Of a stretch of DNA of 24,466 bases, positions 1-8,479 are shown piece after piece. Position 1 is the stretch's first letter; each line of letters begins with the position of its first letter. This DNA is from a virus: positions 1 to 24,466 of IMG/VR virus record IMGVR_UViG_3300008217_000091, one strand, 5' to 3'. The notes below the pieces were generated by a model that was given only the letters and a program-made list of their open reading frames with translations, searched no databases and was not told where the DNA came from. The translations under genes were made by a program, and so were the position numbers.

Positions 1-320
1 CCAACAATACTCATAACATTGTCAGCTGCTTGCCTGACTAATTTATCTGTGAGGATAACCTTGGCTCCAACCTCTGCTGCCGTGAGGTCAACAGTAGTCA
101 TACCAATTTCTTCCTCGTCAACTATATCTTGTCCATCGACAAGATCGCTCATTGACATCTGGGCAACCTTCGGTACGGTTACTTGTTTCGCCCCTTTAGG
201 CAATGTAAAACTCTCAATGAGATTTATTGCTGGAGCATTATGCTCCTCTGTGTACCTCGCTGCTGCGAGGATTATTCTCTGGGCATTTTCCAGATTGCCC
301 GTTGTTGCTGTCTGTGCCAT
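1..320 (-). CDS. Major capsid protein, N-terminal part (cut by window edge)
   Basis: The gene reads from ATG at 320 leftwards off the edge, so only about 106 N-terminal residues are seen. The start is supported by a strong AAGGAGGA at 329-336, eight bases upstream. The visible protein begins MAQTATTGNLENAQRI and has a basic then acidic stretch (FTLPKGAKQVTVPKV, then DGQDIVDEEEIG), followed by TTVDLTAAEVGAKVILTDKLVRQ. The form 'L-T-x-x-E-V/I-G-x-x-V-x-x-T-D-x-L-V/M-R-Q' is what I know from phage major capsid proteins of the HK97-fold type. Position agrees: it comes directly after a scaffold-like gene, as capsid genes usually do. A different coat or decoration protein is possible, but the family look and context make capsid the best call. 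The fold assignment is inference because the C-terminal core is missing. Confidence 0.72.
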   Translation of the reverse strand, partial: MAQTATTGNLENAQRIILAAARYTEEHNAPAINLIESFTLPKGAKQVTVPKVAQMSMSDLVDGQDIVDEEEIGMTTVDLTAAEVGAKVILTDKLVRQAADNVMSIV

Positions 321-340
321 CGGCTATATCCTCCTTATGG

Positions 341-1135
341 CTATTCAATACCCAGTGCTCTACGAGCAGCAGCTGTAGCATTTGGCGATCTATCTCCTGC
401 ATTATAACGATCTAACCAACTTCCGTCATTAGCTGCTACTTCAGGTGCTCCCTGTGAATTATCAAATTGCTGTGGTGGCACCTGTGATTTTCTTAGTTGT
501 GCAAGTTCATCTCTAACCTTACGGTCATCTGAAATCTTCTTAGCTATCTGTTCCATCTGTTCAGGTGTTTCAGCCAATCTAAGAGTAGGCATATCTTCAA
601 AAGATAGCTTGTGCTGTTTTGCAAAATGTTCGGCTGCTGCCTGTTTACCCAGTAACTGCTGGGTCTGTTGTTCATTCTGTCTCATCATATCCATTTGAGC
701 ACCCCTACTCTGCATGAACTGATGAGAAATTTGTTGTGCCTGATCAGGCATATATCCCTGAGATTCAAGTTGTTGTTGATATCTCTGTGCCTCTTGTTGA
801 AGAGATGCTCGCTGCTGCACCTGTTGATACTGTGCAGCCTGTTGTTGCATCTGCTGTATCTGTTGAGGTGTATATTGTTCTGGTACAGCAGGAGCAGCTG
901 GCATATTAGTAGCAATAGGAGTATCAGGAACTTCTGGTACAGGAGTCTGGGGTATGGTTGGAGTCTCCGCTACAGGTGTCTCTATAATAGGAGCCTCAGT
1001 AATATCAGAATCAGATACACCATTAAGTCTATCTGCTTCCGCTATCAATGGATTTACTTCAGGTATGACTGTATCTCCACCTGAATCCATATCAGGCAAT
1101 GGTGCCTGTACTGGTTCTTTATTCTCGTTAACCAT
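341..1135 (-). CDS. Putative capsid scaffolding protein, Gln-rich
   Basis: This is a 264-aa protein. Residues 1-90 are acidic and proline-rich with repeated PxxE/PVPE-type segments. Residues about 90-175 are extremely glutamine-rich with heptad-like spacing, suggesting a coiled coil. Residues about 175-215 form a charged helix (ETPEQMEQIAKKISDDRK), and the end is short and basic (ATAAARRALGIE). No enzymatic motif is visible. A disordered acidic N-terminus, a coiled coil and a basic C-terminus directly upstream of the capsid gene are the usual composition of tailed-phage scaffolds, where the basic end contacts coat subunits. Start ATG 1135 has AAGGGGG about 13 bases upstream. The gap to the capsid gene is 20 bases and holds the capsid ribosome-binding site. 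The role rests on composition and location, not on homology that I recognise. Confidence 0.6.
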   Translation of the reverse strand: MVNENKEPVQAPLPDMDSGGDTVIPEVNPLIAEADRLNGVSDSDITEAPIIETPVAETPTIPQTPVPEVPDTPIATNMPAAPAVPEQYTPQQIQQMQQQAAQYQQVQQRASLQQEAQRYQQQLESQGYMPDQAQQISHQFMQSRGAQMDMMRQNEQQTQQLLGKQAAAEHFAKQHKLSFEDMPTLRLAETPEQMEQIAKKISDDRKVRDELAQLRKSQVPPQQFDNSQGAPEVAANDGSWLDRYNAGDRSPNATAAARRALGIE

Positions 1136-1147
1136 CCTTATTCCCCC

Positions 1148-4100
1148 TTAGTTTATTGATGCCATTCGTGTTGGTAGAACTCCATATAGGCTCTCATATA
1201 AGAATAGATTGTCACGGTGCATAGGCACACGACCAAACCATTCAATAACTATCATATCAATTTCTTTTCCAATCTGTGGGTCTGACAATAGTTCATTCCT
1301 ATATCTAGTCCGTTCTCTACCAAGCATTAAAATTGTATCTCTATAAGGACTGGTACGTTCAATCCTTCTACGTTCTTCACTACTTGCCTTTAACCATTCT
1401 TCCCAAATTTCTAACAATCCTGTTCCATCTTTTCTCTTCGGCATCCTATTGCTCATCTGAAGTGCCAGTGCATTAAGTTTCTTACTATCAAACCATCCAA
1501 CTTTGTCTAATCTATCCATAGCCTGATAATAAGCATTAACTCTGTCAGCATGATCAACTGATGATTTGTTTGCTCTGTGAGCATCAAATCTGTTAATTAA
1601 TTCTTCACCCCAGTCTTCCTGCTCCTTGTTTAAGGCTGCATTAAAAGCATCATAGTCCATCTTTTTAAATGCCTCTGAATGCTCATTAATCAACATTGCA
1701 TACTGGTGCCATGCCCACCTTAATGGAGTATCATGCCTCATTTGATTTAATTTTTCCTGAGACATATTTTCTTTATCAAGATTTGCCATTGCTACCATGG
1801 GATCTTCACCGTATTTCTGACTGATCATATCCTGTCTAACACGATGCTCTTGGTTTATTTTACGGAGATCATTCTTAAATTGAGTTGGTTCCCATGACTT
1901 ACCTTCTCGTGATCTAAGTTCATATCGTGCAACTAAGTCCTGTTCCGCTTGCATTCTTGAACTCTTTACCTCATCCCTCTCAACTCTCTGTTGATCAAAT
2001 ACATCATCAAGTGCTGCACCTTCTTTAGATCGTGTCTTCAACTCTTCACGAAGAATACGATTATCAGGGTCTTCTTCAATTTTTAATACAGCATCTGCAT
2101 CTAATTCCCTTAATCTCTTAGCATTTGAATTAGGGAATGTATTTAGAATCATCTTCCTCTGTAGATCAACAGAACTTGGTGCTCGTATATTTTCACCTGT
2201 TGCCTCAAGCATCATGCCAGCCATTCCAAGTGATTGTTCAGATACTGGAAGAACATCTCCCAGTTTTGTATCAGGTGCAATTATGGAACTTCCCATAAGA
2301 TCAACCGCAGGAAGTTGCTGTTCACCAAAAGCTTCTCTTGCAGCACCAATACCAGCTTCACCCATTCCAATAGGCACTCCTATATCAAATGCAAATTGCA
2401 TTACCCTACCAATATGTCCGAACTTATCTGTTTCCCTTCCATAAAAATCTTTACCAGTAACAAGGTGTTGTAATGCTCCCATCGTTGCACCTTGTCTAGA
2501 TGTAATAAAGTTCAAAGGTTGTAACATACGACCTGCCGTGTCCAACTGTCCCAACATATCGATCATAGCCCTTTCCCCGGATCGTGTTCTTATTGGAATA
2601 TCAGGGGATAAAAAACTACTTTGATATCCAATAGGCCATCCCTTATCTTTTACACGTACAGGAACATACCTGTCTTTAGGTAATGCTTTTGCTTCTCCTT
2701 CTGTTACCAAGGTTGTAGCAGCATGAATAATGTTTGCTGTGAATGTAAAGAATAACCCGGCACTAAGCCAGTACTTAGCCCAGAACGCCTTCTCATGTCC
2801 AAATGCAACCTTGAATACTTGTCTTAAGAGAGATTCATTCTCGTTAAGGGAGAACATGGTACGTGTAAGAACTTCCCTAAAGAATTGAGTTACCCTGCTC
2901 TGTGATCTTAAAAGCGTGGAGTATTTTAGATTAGCCTGTCTTGCCACCAGTGCCATAATCTCGTTAGGAGTAGCGTTGGGATACATTCTCTTGGCAATAG
3001 GAACAAGGTTATATTTAACATCTGTCATTATGGCAGCTGGATAAGCCCTATTAAATAATCCCCTTCTTGATGAATATTCTAGTTCCTTGACATGTTGCAA
3101 CATCTTCTTGGGAAAATTAGCACTTCTGGCAATGTCATCTACCATCTCTACGACATCCTGACCGGGGAGTATGGTTAAGTCTCTGGTATTTAATCCATTT
3201 CTTACCAGACCATCCCATGTTATATCCGTACCTTCCATAACTGCATTAGGGCCAGTTGTATCTGTACTCTTTAAAAGGTTACGATAGTGACTAGTTTTTC
3301 CTGCACTAAAATACCCACCCCACATATCAACCCATCCCTTTCCTATACTGCCAACACTCTGGCTAGATTCTGCTACAACACGACCAGCATCAAATGCTTC
3401 GTTTGGTGTCATACCACGATTAAGTCCAGACCATACTGACTCTACAACACCATGAATTCCACCAACTCCTATCCTTCTAGCAAAGTCCATTACCTGAAAA
3501 ACAGACCCAAACAGCTTGATACGTTTAGGAATAAAAACAAGGGCATCAATTAGTTTGGTAATATCTCCTGCCATAGTTATATTCGTTTTTGGAATATGAA
3601 TATTAACTACTTTATTCCATTGTGGAGCACCACCATGGAATATAGATTCCAATGCATTTGCTACTTCATCTGGTACAGCAATAGCACCCGGTCTTGCTAT
3701 ATCATCAACTTGTGCTGATTGTATTTTCAGGAATTCTTCTACCTGTGCACCCTCTAAAACTTCACTTGTATCCTTCTGTTTCATAATTGCATGACCCTTT
3801 CCTTCAAAAGCAGGGCCAATTTTAGGAACACGGAAACTCTTTCCATGGATTGTCTTTAAATTAAGTAGGTCACTCTTAAGAGGTGCGTAAAAAGCAACAT
3901 TAAGTTGTGGACTTAAAAGATATTCAGCAAGTTCTACCTGTAATCTATACTTAAGTCCTGCCTGTCTTGAATGTAATGCCATATGCCATGGGTTTCTGTA
4001 TAAAGGTTCCATACCAGCATCTTCTAATTCCCAGTATGACACGGTAGTACGTGCTTTCTGATATGAAGGTGTTTGTGCCAAACGAGATATATTGACGCCT

Positions 4101-6475
4101 ACAGTGTCTGTAGACAAACCTTCAGCTACCCTCCAGCCACGATAAAAATAGTCCTGTGCTATAAACCCTTGCTTGGGATCAAAATCTATTCTCATAGATT
4201 CTTCCCATTTAGTGAAACCCTTTAAATCATTAAAAAGTTTTTGTCGAGCATTAAGATTCTGTGGTGACATAGCAGGATGTGCAAGAGCAGAGTCAGTCAT
4301 ACCACGACCTGTTACCCAAATATTTTCAGATAAGGCTCTAGTATTTTCAGAGAATGGCATACCTTTAACTTCACCATGAAGTGCACGATACAGAAATCTT
4401 AATGGGCCGGGAGCCTCTCTTGTTCCCCAGTCTAATTCTTTAAGAAGAAATGTTTTTTCAGGCCCAAACGTTACACCGGCAACTCTTTCCCCGAAACCAA
4501 GTTCCTGCATCTGCCCTGCACCTTGTACCGCTTTTTCATCCATCTCATTCATATGACGGTTCATGGTGCCTTCAAATCTAACAACAAGCTGTTGACCAGC
4601 AGCGGTACGACCATTGGTATTCCTTAATGTATAACCAGCTGCTGCTTCATCAGGAGTAATTAATTCTCTTAGGGCTTTCTCAAGTTCTAACTCAGTATTA
4701 ACATTAGGCAGTATCTTCTCTAATTCTCTTTCCCCTCCACCTGATACTAATCTCCTGACCGCAATTAGTGGAATCGGGAATCCTTCATTTTTCCTCAGTG
4801 CAATTGCTTCCTCTACTGCTTTAGGCTTTGATCCTATATCCAGCAAAGGTAAATCTAGTTGTACTGAATATCTATTTAGTTCTCTTATAGATTGAGGATC
4901 ATCATTAAATAACTGTTGTCGTGATATATTTATATCTTCTCCAGTAAACATATTTCTTCCATGTATAGGAAGTTCACCCTGAGATATCTCGTCAAGATAT
5001 TTATCCAGTGCAGCTGGAGTCATTTCAGTTGTTGTTGCAAGTTGGTTACGTAGTCTTCCATAGTATGATTTATATCCGGGTAAACGATGTTTGCCTTCCT
5101 GTCTTAATGACATAAGGTTGTCCATCTCTAATTCTATTTCAGGACTAAACCTAGTTTGTTGGGCATAGGTTGTTTCAATTGATTCTGCTATATCTTCAAT
5201 CAACTGTTCATCAGGTGTGAGTCTTCTTCCGAATGTTTCTTCTGAAGCTGCCTGATTAACCAACCTAAGAATTTCTTCTGACTCTAATCCAGTCTGTCTT
5301 GCTATATAATTACTGGCTCTTTTTGTCTGAGCGTTATTAAGACTGCCATCTATTAATTGATCAAATCTATCTCTAACATTATTCTGTGCACGTTCCTTCC
5401 AAGCTCTTGTCTTGAGTGTACTGGTACCAGCACGGATAATATTCTTCCCACTAACATCATAGGTATCAGTTACATTATTGATAATCTCATCAATTTGACC
5501 TCTGGCTACTGGTTGTATTGCACCTATCTCTGATACAGGCATATCAGGAACAAGCTGTTCTGGTGGTGGCCCTTCAAGTGGTATCTGTCTAGGTTCTGTA
5601 GGAAGTAACCCAAGCTGTATTGGTTCTACTGGAACCTCTTCTGCAACTTCTCTAGCAGGTTCTGATACAGGAATAACACCTGTATCTCCAGCAAATTTCT
5701 CCCATGCACCGGGAGCCTGTTCAGGATACTGTTTTGCTATACCTTCTGCTGTTGCCCTTGCTGCTCGTTTTGCTGTTTGTCTTCCTGCTTGTCTTGCTAT
5801 CTGCGATGCTGCCCCTGCATATATACCAACACCGGGAATAAGTTCTTCAGGACTGGTAAGAACTTCAACAGGTATTCGATAATACCAAGGTATGTCAGCC
5901 TGTTCATATGCTCCTGTTATTGAGGCAAGAGGCCCGATACCCTGATCTCTTAATGCTTCTCTGGTACTGACCATATTATATGGATCAGTTCCAGTTAAAC
6001 GACCACCGTAATGCCAAGCTGCTGCTGCTGATGGGTCTAGAAATCTTTCTGAAATAGTTCCAAGACCCTGAAGAGTTGGAAGAAGTGGATCACTAACTGT
6101 TCTCCAGAATCCTGCATCTTCAGGAGTATCAAAATCTCTAGGCTCTACTCCAAACAACGATGACATCCCTTCTTCTGTACGTTGTTGGAAGTCAATTCCG
6201 GGGACTATGTTCAATGGCATCTGTGAAATGTTAGCAAGACCGCTTGCTATATCTCTTCCTGCCTCTCTCCAGTTAACTGGTTCTGGAACCTGTATATCTG
6301 TTCTAGGAGCAGCCTGTGCCTGTCTTGCAGTTTGAACTTCTGCTATAACATTTCTTGGCAATCTACCACTCTGATCAAGTGGCACTGTCTTTCCATACTT
6401 ATTTAGTAGTTGAGGAAACTTTTCAATCTGCCTTGACCACCATTCATCAACCTTTTTTTTATCGTCTGGAGACAT
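1148..6475 (-). CDS. Very large (1775 aa) putative internal virion / ejection protein
   Basis: One uninterrupted 5.3-kb frame. Residues about 1-250 carry segments rich in Ala, Gly and amphipathic helix (GIYAGAASQIARQ, then ATAEGIAKQ). About 250-340 is proline-rich and linker-like. About 340-1230 is mixed alpha/beta with no motif I can name. A hydrophobic stretch near residues 1235-1257 (YWLSAGLFFTFTANIIHAA) is a plausible membrane segment. About 1470-1700 is highly charged and helical (long runs of E, K, R and Q), probably coiled coil. A giant multidomain protein with one membrane segment among head genes is typical of internal proteins ejected with DNA in short-tailed phages, or of large polyvalent proteins. 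I searched for but did not find a convincing RNA polymerase, lysozyme or protease signature. The start overlaps a palindrome that contains its only Shine-Dalgarno (AAGGTG). The next gene downstream begins 12 bases after its stop. Confidence 0.55.
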   Translation of the reverse strand: MSPDDKKKVDEWWSRQIEKFPQLLNKYGKTVPLDQSGRLPRNVIAEVQTARQAQAAPRTDIQVPEPVNWREAGRDIASGLANISQMPLNIVPGIDFQQRTEEGMSSLFGVEPRDFDTPEDAGFWRTVSDPLLPTLQGLGTISERFLDPSAAAAWHYGGRLTGTDPYNMVSTREALRDQGIGPLASITGAYEQADIPWYYRIPVEVLTSPEELIPGVGIYAGAASQIARQAGRQTAKRAARATAEGIAKQYPEQAPGAWEKFAGDTGVIPVSEPAREVAEEVPVEPIQLGLLPTEPRQIPLEGPPPEQLVPDMPVSEIGAIQPVARGQIDEIINNVTDTYDVSGKNIIRAGTSTLKTRAWKERAQNNVRDRFDQLIDGSLNNAQTKRASNYIARQTGLESEEILRLVNQAASEETFGRRLTPDEQLIEDIAESIETTYAQQTRFSPEIELEMDNLMSLRQEGKHRLPGYKSYYGRLRNQLATTTEMTPAALDKYLDEISQGELPIHGRNMFTGEDINISRQQLFNDDPQSIRELNRYSVQLDLPLLDIGSKPKAVEEAIALRKNEGFPIPLIAVRRLVSGGGERELEKILPNVNTELELEKALRELITPDEAAAGYTLRNTNGRTAAGQQLVVRFEGTMNRHMNEMDEKAVQGAGQMQELGFGERVAGVTFGPEKTFLLKELDWGTREAPGPLRFLYRALHGEVKGMPFSENTRALSENIWVTGRGMTDSALAHPAMSPQNLNARQKLFNDLKGFTKWEESMRIDFDPKQGFIAQDYFYRGWRVAEGLSTDTVGVNISRLAQTPSYQKARTTVSYWELEDAGMEPLYRNPWHMALHSRQAGLKYRLQVELAEYLLSPQLNVAFYAPLKSDLLNLKTIHGKSFRVPKIGPAFEGKGHAIMKQKDTSEVLEGAQVEEFLKIQSAQVDDIARPGAIAVPDEVANALESIFHGGAPQWNKVVNIHIPKTNITMAGDITKLIDALVFIPKRIKLFGSVFQVMDFARRIGVGGIHGVVESVWSGLNRGMTPNEAFDAGRVVAESSQSVGSIGKGWVDMWGGYFSAGKTSHYRNLLKSTDTTGPNAVMEGTDITWDGLVRNGLNTRDLTILPGQDVVEMVDDIARSANFPKKMLQHVKELEYSSRRGLFNRAYPAAIMTDVKYNLVPIAKRMYPNATPNEIMALVARQANLKYSTLLRSQSRVTQFFREVLTRTMFSLNENESLLRQVFKVAFGHEKAFWAKYWLSAGLFFTFTANIIHAATTLVTEGEAKALPKDRYVPVRVKDKGWPIGYQSSFLSPDIPIRTRSGERAMIDMLGQLDTAGRMLQPLNFITSRQGATMGALQHLVTGKDFYGRETDKFGHIGRVMQFAFDIGVPIGMGEAGIGAAREAFGEQQLPAVDLMGSSIIAPDTKLGDVLPVSEQSLGMAGMMLEATGENIRAPSSVDLQRKMILNTFPNSNAKRLRELDADAVLKIEEDPDNRILREELKTRSKEGAALDDVFDQQRVERDEVKSSRMQAEQDLVARYELRSREGKSWEPTQFKNDLRKINQEHRVRQDMISQKYGEDPMVAMANLDKENMSQEKLNQMRHDTPLRWAWHQYAMLINEHSEAFKKMDYDAFNAALNKEQEDWGEELINRFDAHRANKSSVDHADRVNAYYQAMDRLDKVGWFDSKKLNALALQMSNRMPKRKDGTGLLEIWEEWLKASSEERRRIERTSPYRDTILMLGRERTRYRNELLSDPQIGKEIDMIVIEWFGRVPMHRDNLFLYESLYGVLPTRMASIN

Positions 6476-6487
6476 AGGTGTACACCT
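6476..6487. repeat. Palindrome AGGTGTACACCT at a gene junction
   Basis: A perfect 12-base palindrome fills the whole gap between the stop of the 104-aa gene (TAA, 6489-6487) and the ATG of the 1775-aa gene (6475). It contains the only Shine-Dalgarno-like sequence for that ATG (AAGGTG, minus strand). The same palindrome recurs at 18211-18222, 19364-19374 (11 of 12 bases) and 23702-23713. Confidence 0.7.
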
Positions 6488-6801
6488 TAGAAAACAAATC
6501 TAGTGGCTGGATTATATCTTCCTACCCTACCTCGTTCCTGTGGGGAAACATTCTGGTAATACATCTGGGTAAATGGCATGTTCTCAAGATAATCATCAAA
6601 GGTTCCAAACTGCTGTCCTGATCTGGTGGCACTACCCAGTTCTCCCATGTATCTATTCCATACATTTCCAAACTGCCCACGCCAGTAATTTTGTTGGGCA
6701 GGAGAGTATCCCTGTTGTTGTGATGTCGTAAATGGAGCAGAACTAAAGTAAGACCACTGTGGATTTTCAGCTAATAGAAAATCTTCCCATCCTGTAGGCA
6801 T
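6487..6801 (-). CDS. Small structural-module protein, 104 aa, Q/Y/F-rich
   Basis: The protein is rich in Gln, Tyr, Phe and Asn. It has a central segment resembling QNYWRGQFGNVWNRYMGEL and an aromatic, basic end (RYNPATRFVF). Its start overlaps the stop of the 558-aa gene by one base (TAATG), so translation is probably coupled. Parts resemble motifs in its two upstream neighbours (an aromatic YxxG/NRYM segment, and an FNP/YNP segment followed by an aromatic pair), so it may be the shortest member of a family of three. No signal peptide or membrane segment is visible. Position between portal and capsid genes suggests a virion or head-assembly component. I do not recognise a named family. Confidence 0.6.
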   Translation of the reverse strand: MPTGWEDFLLAENPQWSYFSSAPFTTSQQQGYSPAQQNYWRGQFGNVWNRYMGELGSATRSGQQFGTFDDYLENMPFTQMYYQNVSPQERGRVGRYNPATRFVF

Positions 6802-8477
6802 TATACAAAGGCTCCAAATCTACTTGGTGCTAGTTGTTCCAAATGTGATAAGTATCCAGCAGGAGATGTGTGTCCTTTCTGTATACCTGCTTGCATATAT
6901 CTGTCATATATATTACGCATTGTCTGCTCTACAGCCCTGCCAGCATATCCACCTACAGGCGCACCACCACCATAATATCTAGCCATTGCCATAGCCCTTA
7001 CTGCCTCTGGGTCTTGCATGGCATAAGCCATACCCGGTGATCTACTGGAAAGCCTATTCCATTCAGAACTTCCGGGCATTTCTTGAGAAAACTTTCTAGC
7101 CATATCCCATCCAGTACCTATATTACTTGAAGGTAGGGCTTCTCCTATTACAGCTGACATTCCTTGACCTACACCTGTAAACCAAGGTGCGAATGCCATG
7201 TTAGTTCCCAGACCCTGTGTATCATTACCATATCCACCAAGAAGAAATCTTCCGAATGTAGGATTAAACTGTCTCTGTGCCATAGTACTGTATCCGGGCA
7301 TATAGTACTGTGGAAGGGCAGTAGACATTATAGATGCGTACTGTTGTTGAGGAGTAAATTCTCCAAAAACAGGACTACCTTCCCAATTGGTTCCTACATT
7401 AGCCCATGGCGATTCACGCAGCGAAGCTGAACTTATGCCGGGAAATCCAAGATCAAACTCATCCGGGGTTAGTTGATAAGGTCTACCGTTAGCCATATTG
7501 CCTCCTGTTGGTTGGTATACATTACCACTTCCATTAGTAGATTGACCACCGCCAGTAAAAGTAGAATAAGGATTACGAATACTACTGCCACCACCATAGT
7601 TATCTTGATAATAGTTAGTCTCTATCGTAGGTTGTGTTCCAGTTACTGTTACTGGTTGTCCCTCAACTAGATTAGGCCCACCAGTTCCTACATAACCAGA
7701 TGGAATTATATTTCCCTCTTGATCAAGAACAAATTCTCCGTAAGTACCTTTACTCATATCTATTGATGGTACAAACGGTCTTCTATTGGATATCCATTCA
7801 GTAGTGTATGGATTATTTGGTGGAAGTCCTGCGGTATTCCAGTTACCAGCCTGTTCAAGATCAGTAGGGCTAAACTCAAATCCAAAGCCTCTGGCAATCC
7901 CCTGATAGTCAGCCTGACTGAGAGTAGCCCCAGTCTGTTGTGCTGACCTGATAGCACCAAGATAATCCCAGTACCTAGTCTCGATTGGCCCCTGTGATGA
8001 TCCGTATATCTGCTGTAATGATGGGTTGTACTGGTTCCACTGAGATGGATCAGATATCTGACCAGTGCCTAAAGCCCTATCCCTTTCTATCCTAGCTATC
8101 CTTCTTGCCTCTGCCAAGAATGGACTGACACTGGCCTGTGCATCAGTTATATCCGCATCTGACTCTATATCTACATATGTCTGATATTCCTGTTGCTCTC
8201 TTTCTTGTCTTCTCTGTCGTGCTTGTATAGATGCATTGATGATAGATTGTTGGTCAGGGCTGTAATTTTCTTGAATAAGAGCCCTTCTCTCTACTTCATT
8301 TATTTTACCTTTTGACTCTAGTTCACCAATAGCCTTATCAAGTACAGCAGGATTAATGGACTCACCGCTTTCAAGGCCAAGTTCTTCTCTTAACTTGTCC
8401 TGCAAGTCACTTAGATCACCTTGACCGATCTGAGTAGGTTCTCTATATTCTCCTGCCCTATCATCTATAACAGCCAT
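6801..8477 (-). CDS. P/G/Q-rich structural-module protein, 558 aa (paralogue of the 601-aa neighbour)
   Basis: The N-terminal third is charged and helical, with a coiled-coil-like QARQRRQEREQQEYQ near residues 85-100. The middle (about 260-340) is low complexity, rich in Gly, Ser, Asn, Thr and Tyr. The last about 70 residues contain AMARYYGGGAPVGGYAG, then NIYDRYM, and end in PSRFGAFV. The same layout (AVARYYKGQPVQAGYAD, NIYDDLQ, PDRFGR) ends the 601-aa neighbour, and both share an earlier GE(F/Y)...QYAS.M block. The two genes are therefore probably ancient paralogues. The stop of the preceding gene lies two bases away and the next gene starts inside the TAA. A virion-associated role is inferred from context only. 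Confidence 0.6.
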   Translation of the reverse strand: MAVIDDRAGEYREPTQIGQGDLSDLQDKLREELGLESGESINPAVLDKAIGELESKGKINEVERRALIQENYSPDQQSIINASIQARQRRQEREQQEYQTYVDIESDADITDAQASVSPFLAEARRIARIERDRALGTGQISDPSQWNQYNPSLQQIYGSSQGPIETRYWDYLGAIRSAQQTGATLSQADYQGIARGFGFEFSPTDLEQAGNWNTAGLPPNNPYTTEWISNRRPFVPSIDMSKGTYGEFVLDQEGNIIPSGYVGTGGPNLVEGQPVTVTGTQPTIETNYYQDNYGGGSSIRNPYSTFTGGGQSTNGSGNVYQPTGGNMANGRPYQLTPDEFDLGFPGISSASLRESPWANVGTNWEGSPVFGEFTPQQQYASIMSTALPQYYMPGYSTMAQRQFNPTFGRFLLGGYGNDTQGLGTNMAFAPWFTGVGQGMSAVIGEALPSSNIGTGWDMARKFSQEMPGSSEWNRLSSRSPGMAYAMQDPEAVRAMAMARYYGGGAPVGGYAGRAVEQTMRNIYDRYMQAGIQKGHTSPAGYLSHLEQLAPSRFGAFV

Positions 8478-8479
8478 AT

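Noticed and set aside
668-1084. Plus-strand open frame rich in Leu, Ser and Ile opposite the scaffold gene
   Set aside because: A mirror of the Gln-rich codons of the scaffold-like gene; no ribosome-binding site.
1148-6475. N4-type virion RNA polymerase
   Set aside because: Attractive because of the mini-hairpins, but I could not identify palm/fingers motifs of single-subunit RNA polymerases in the sequence.
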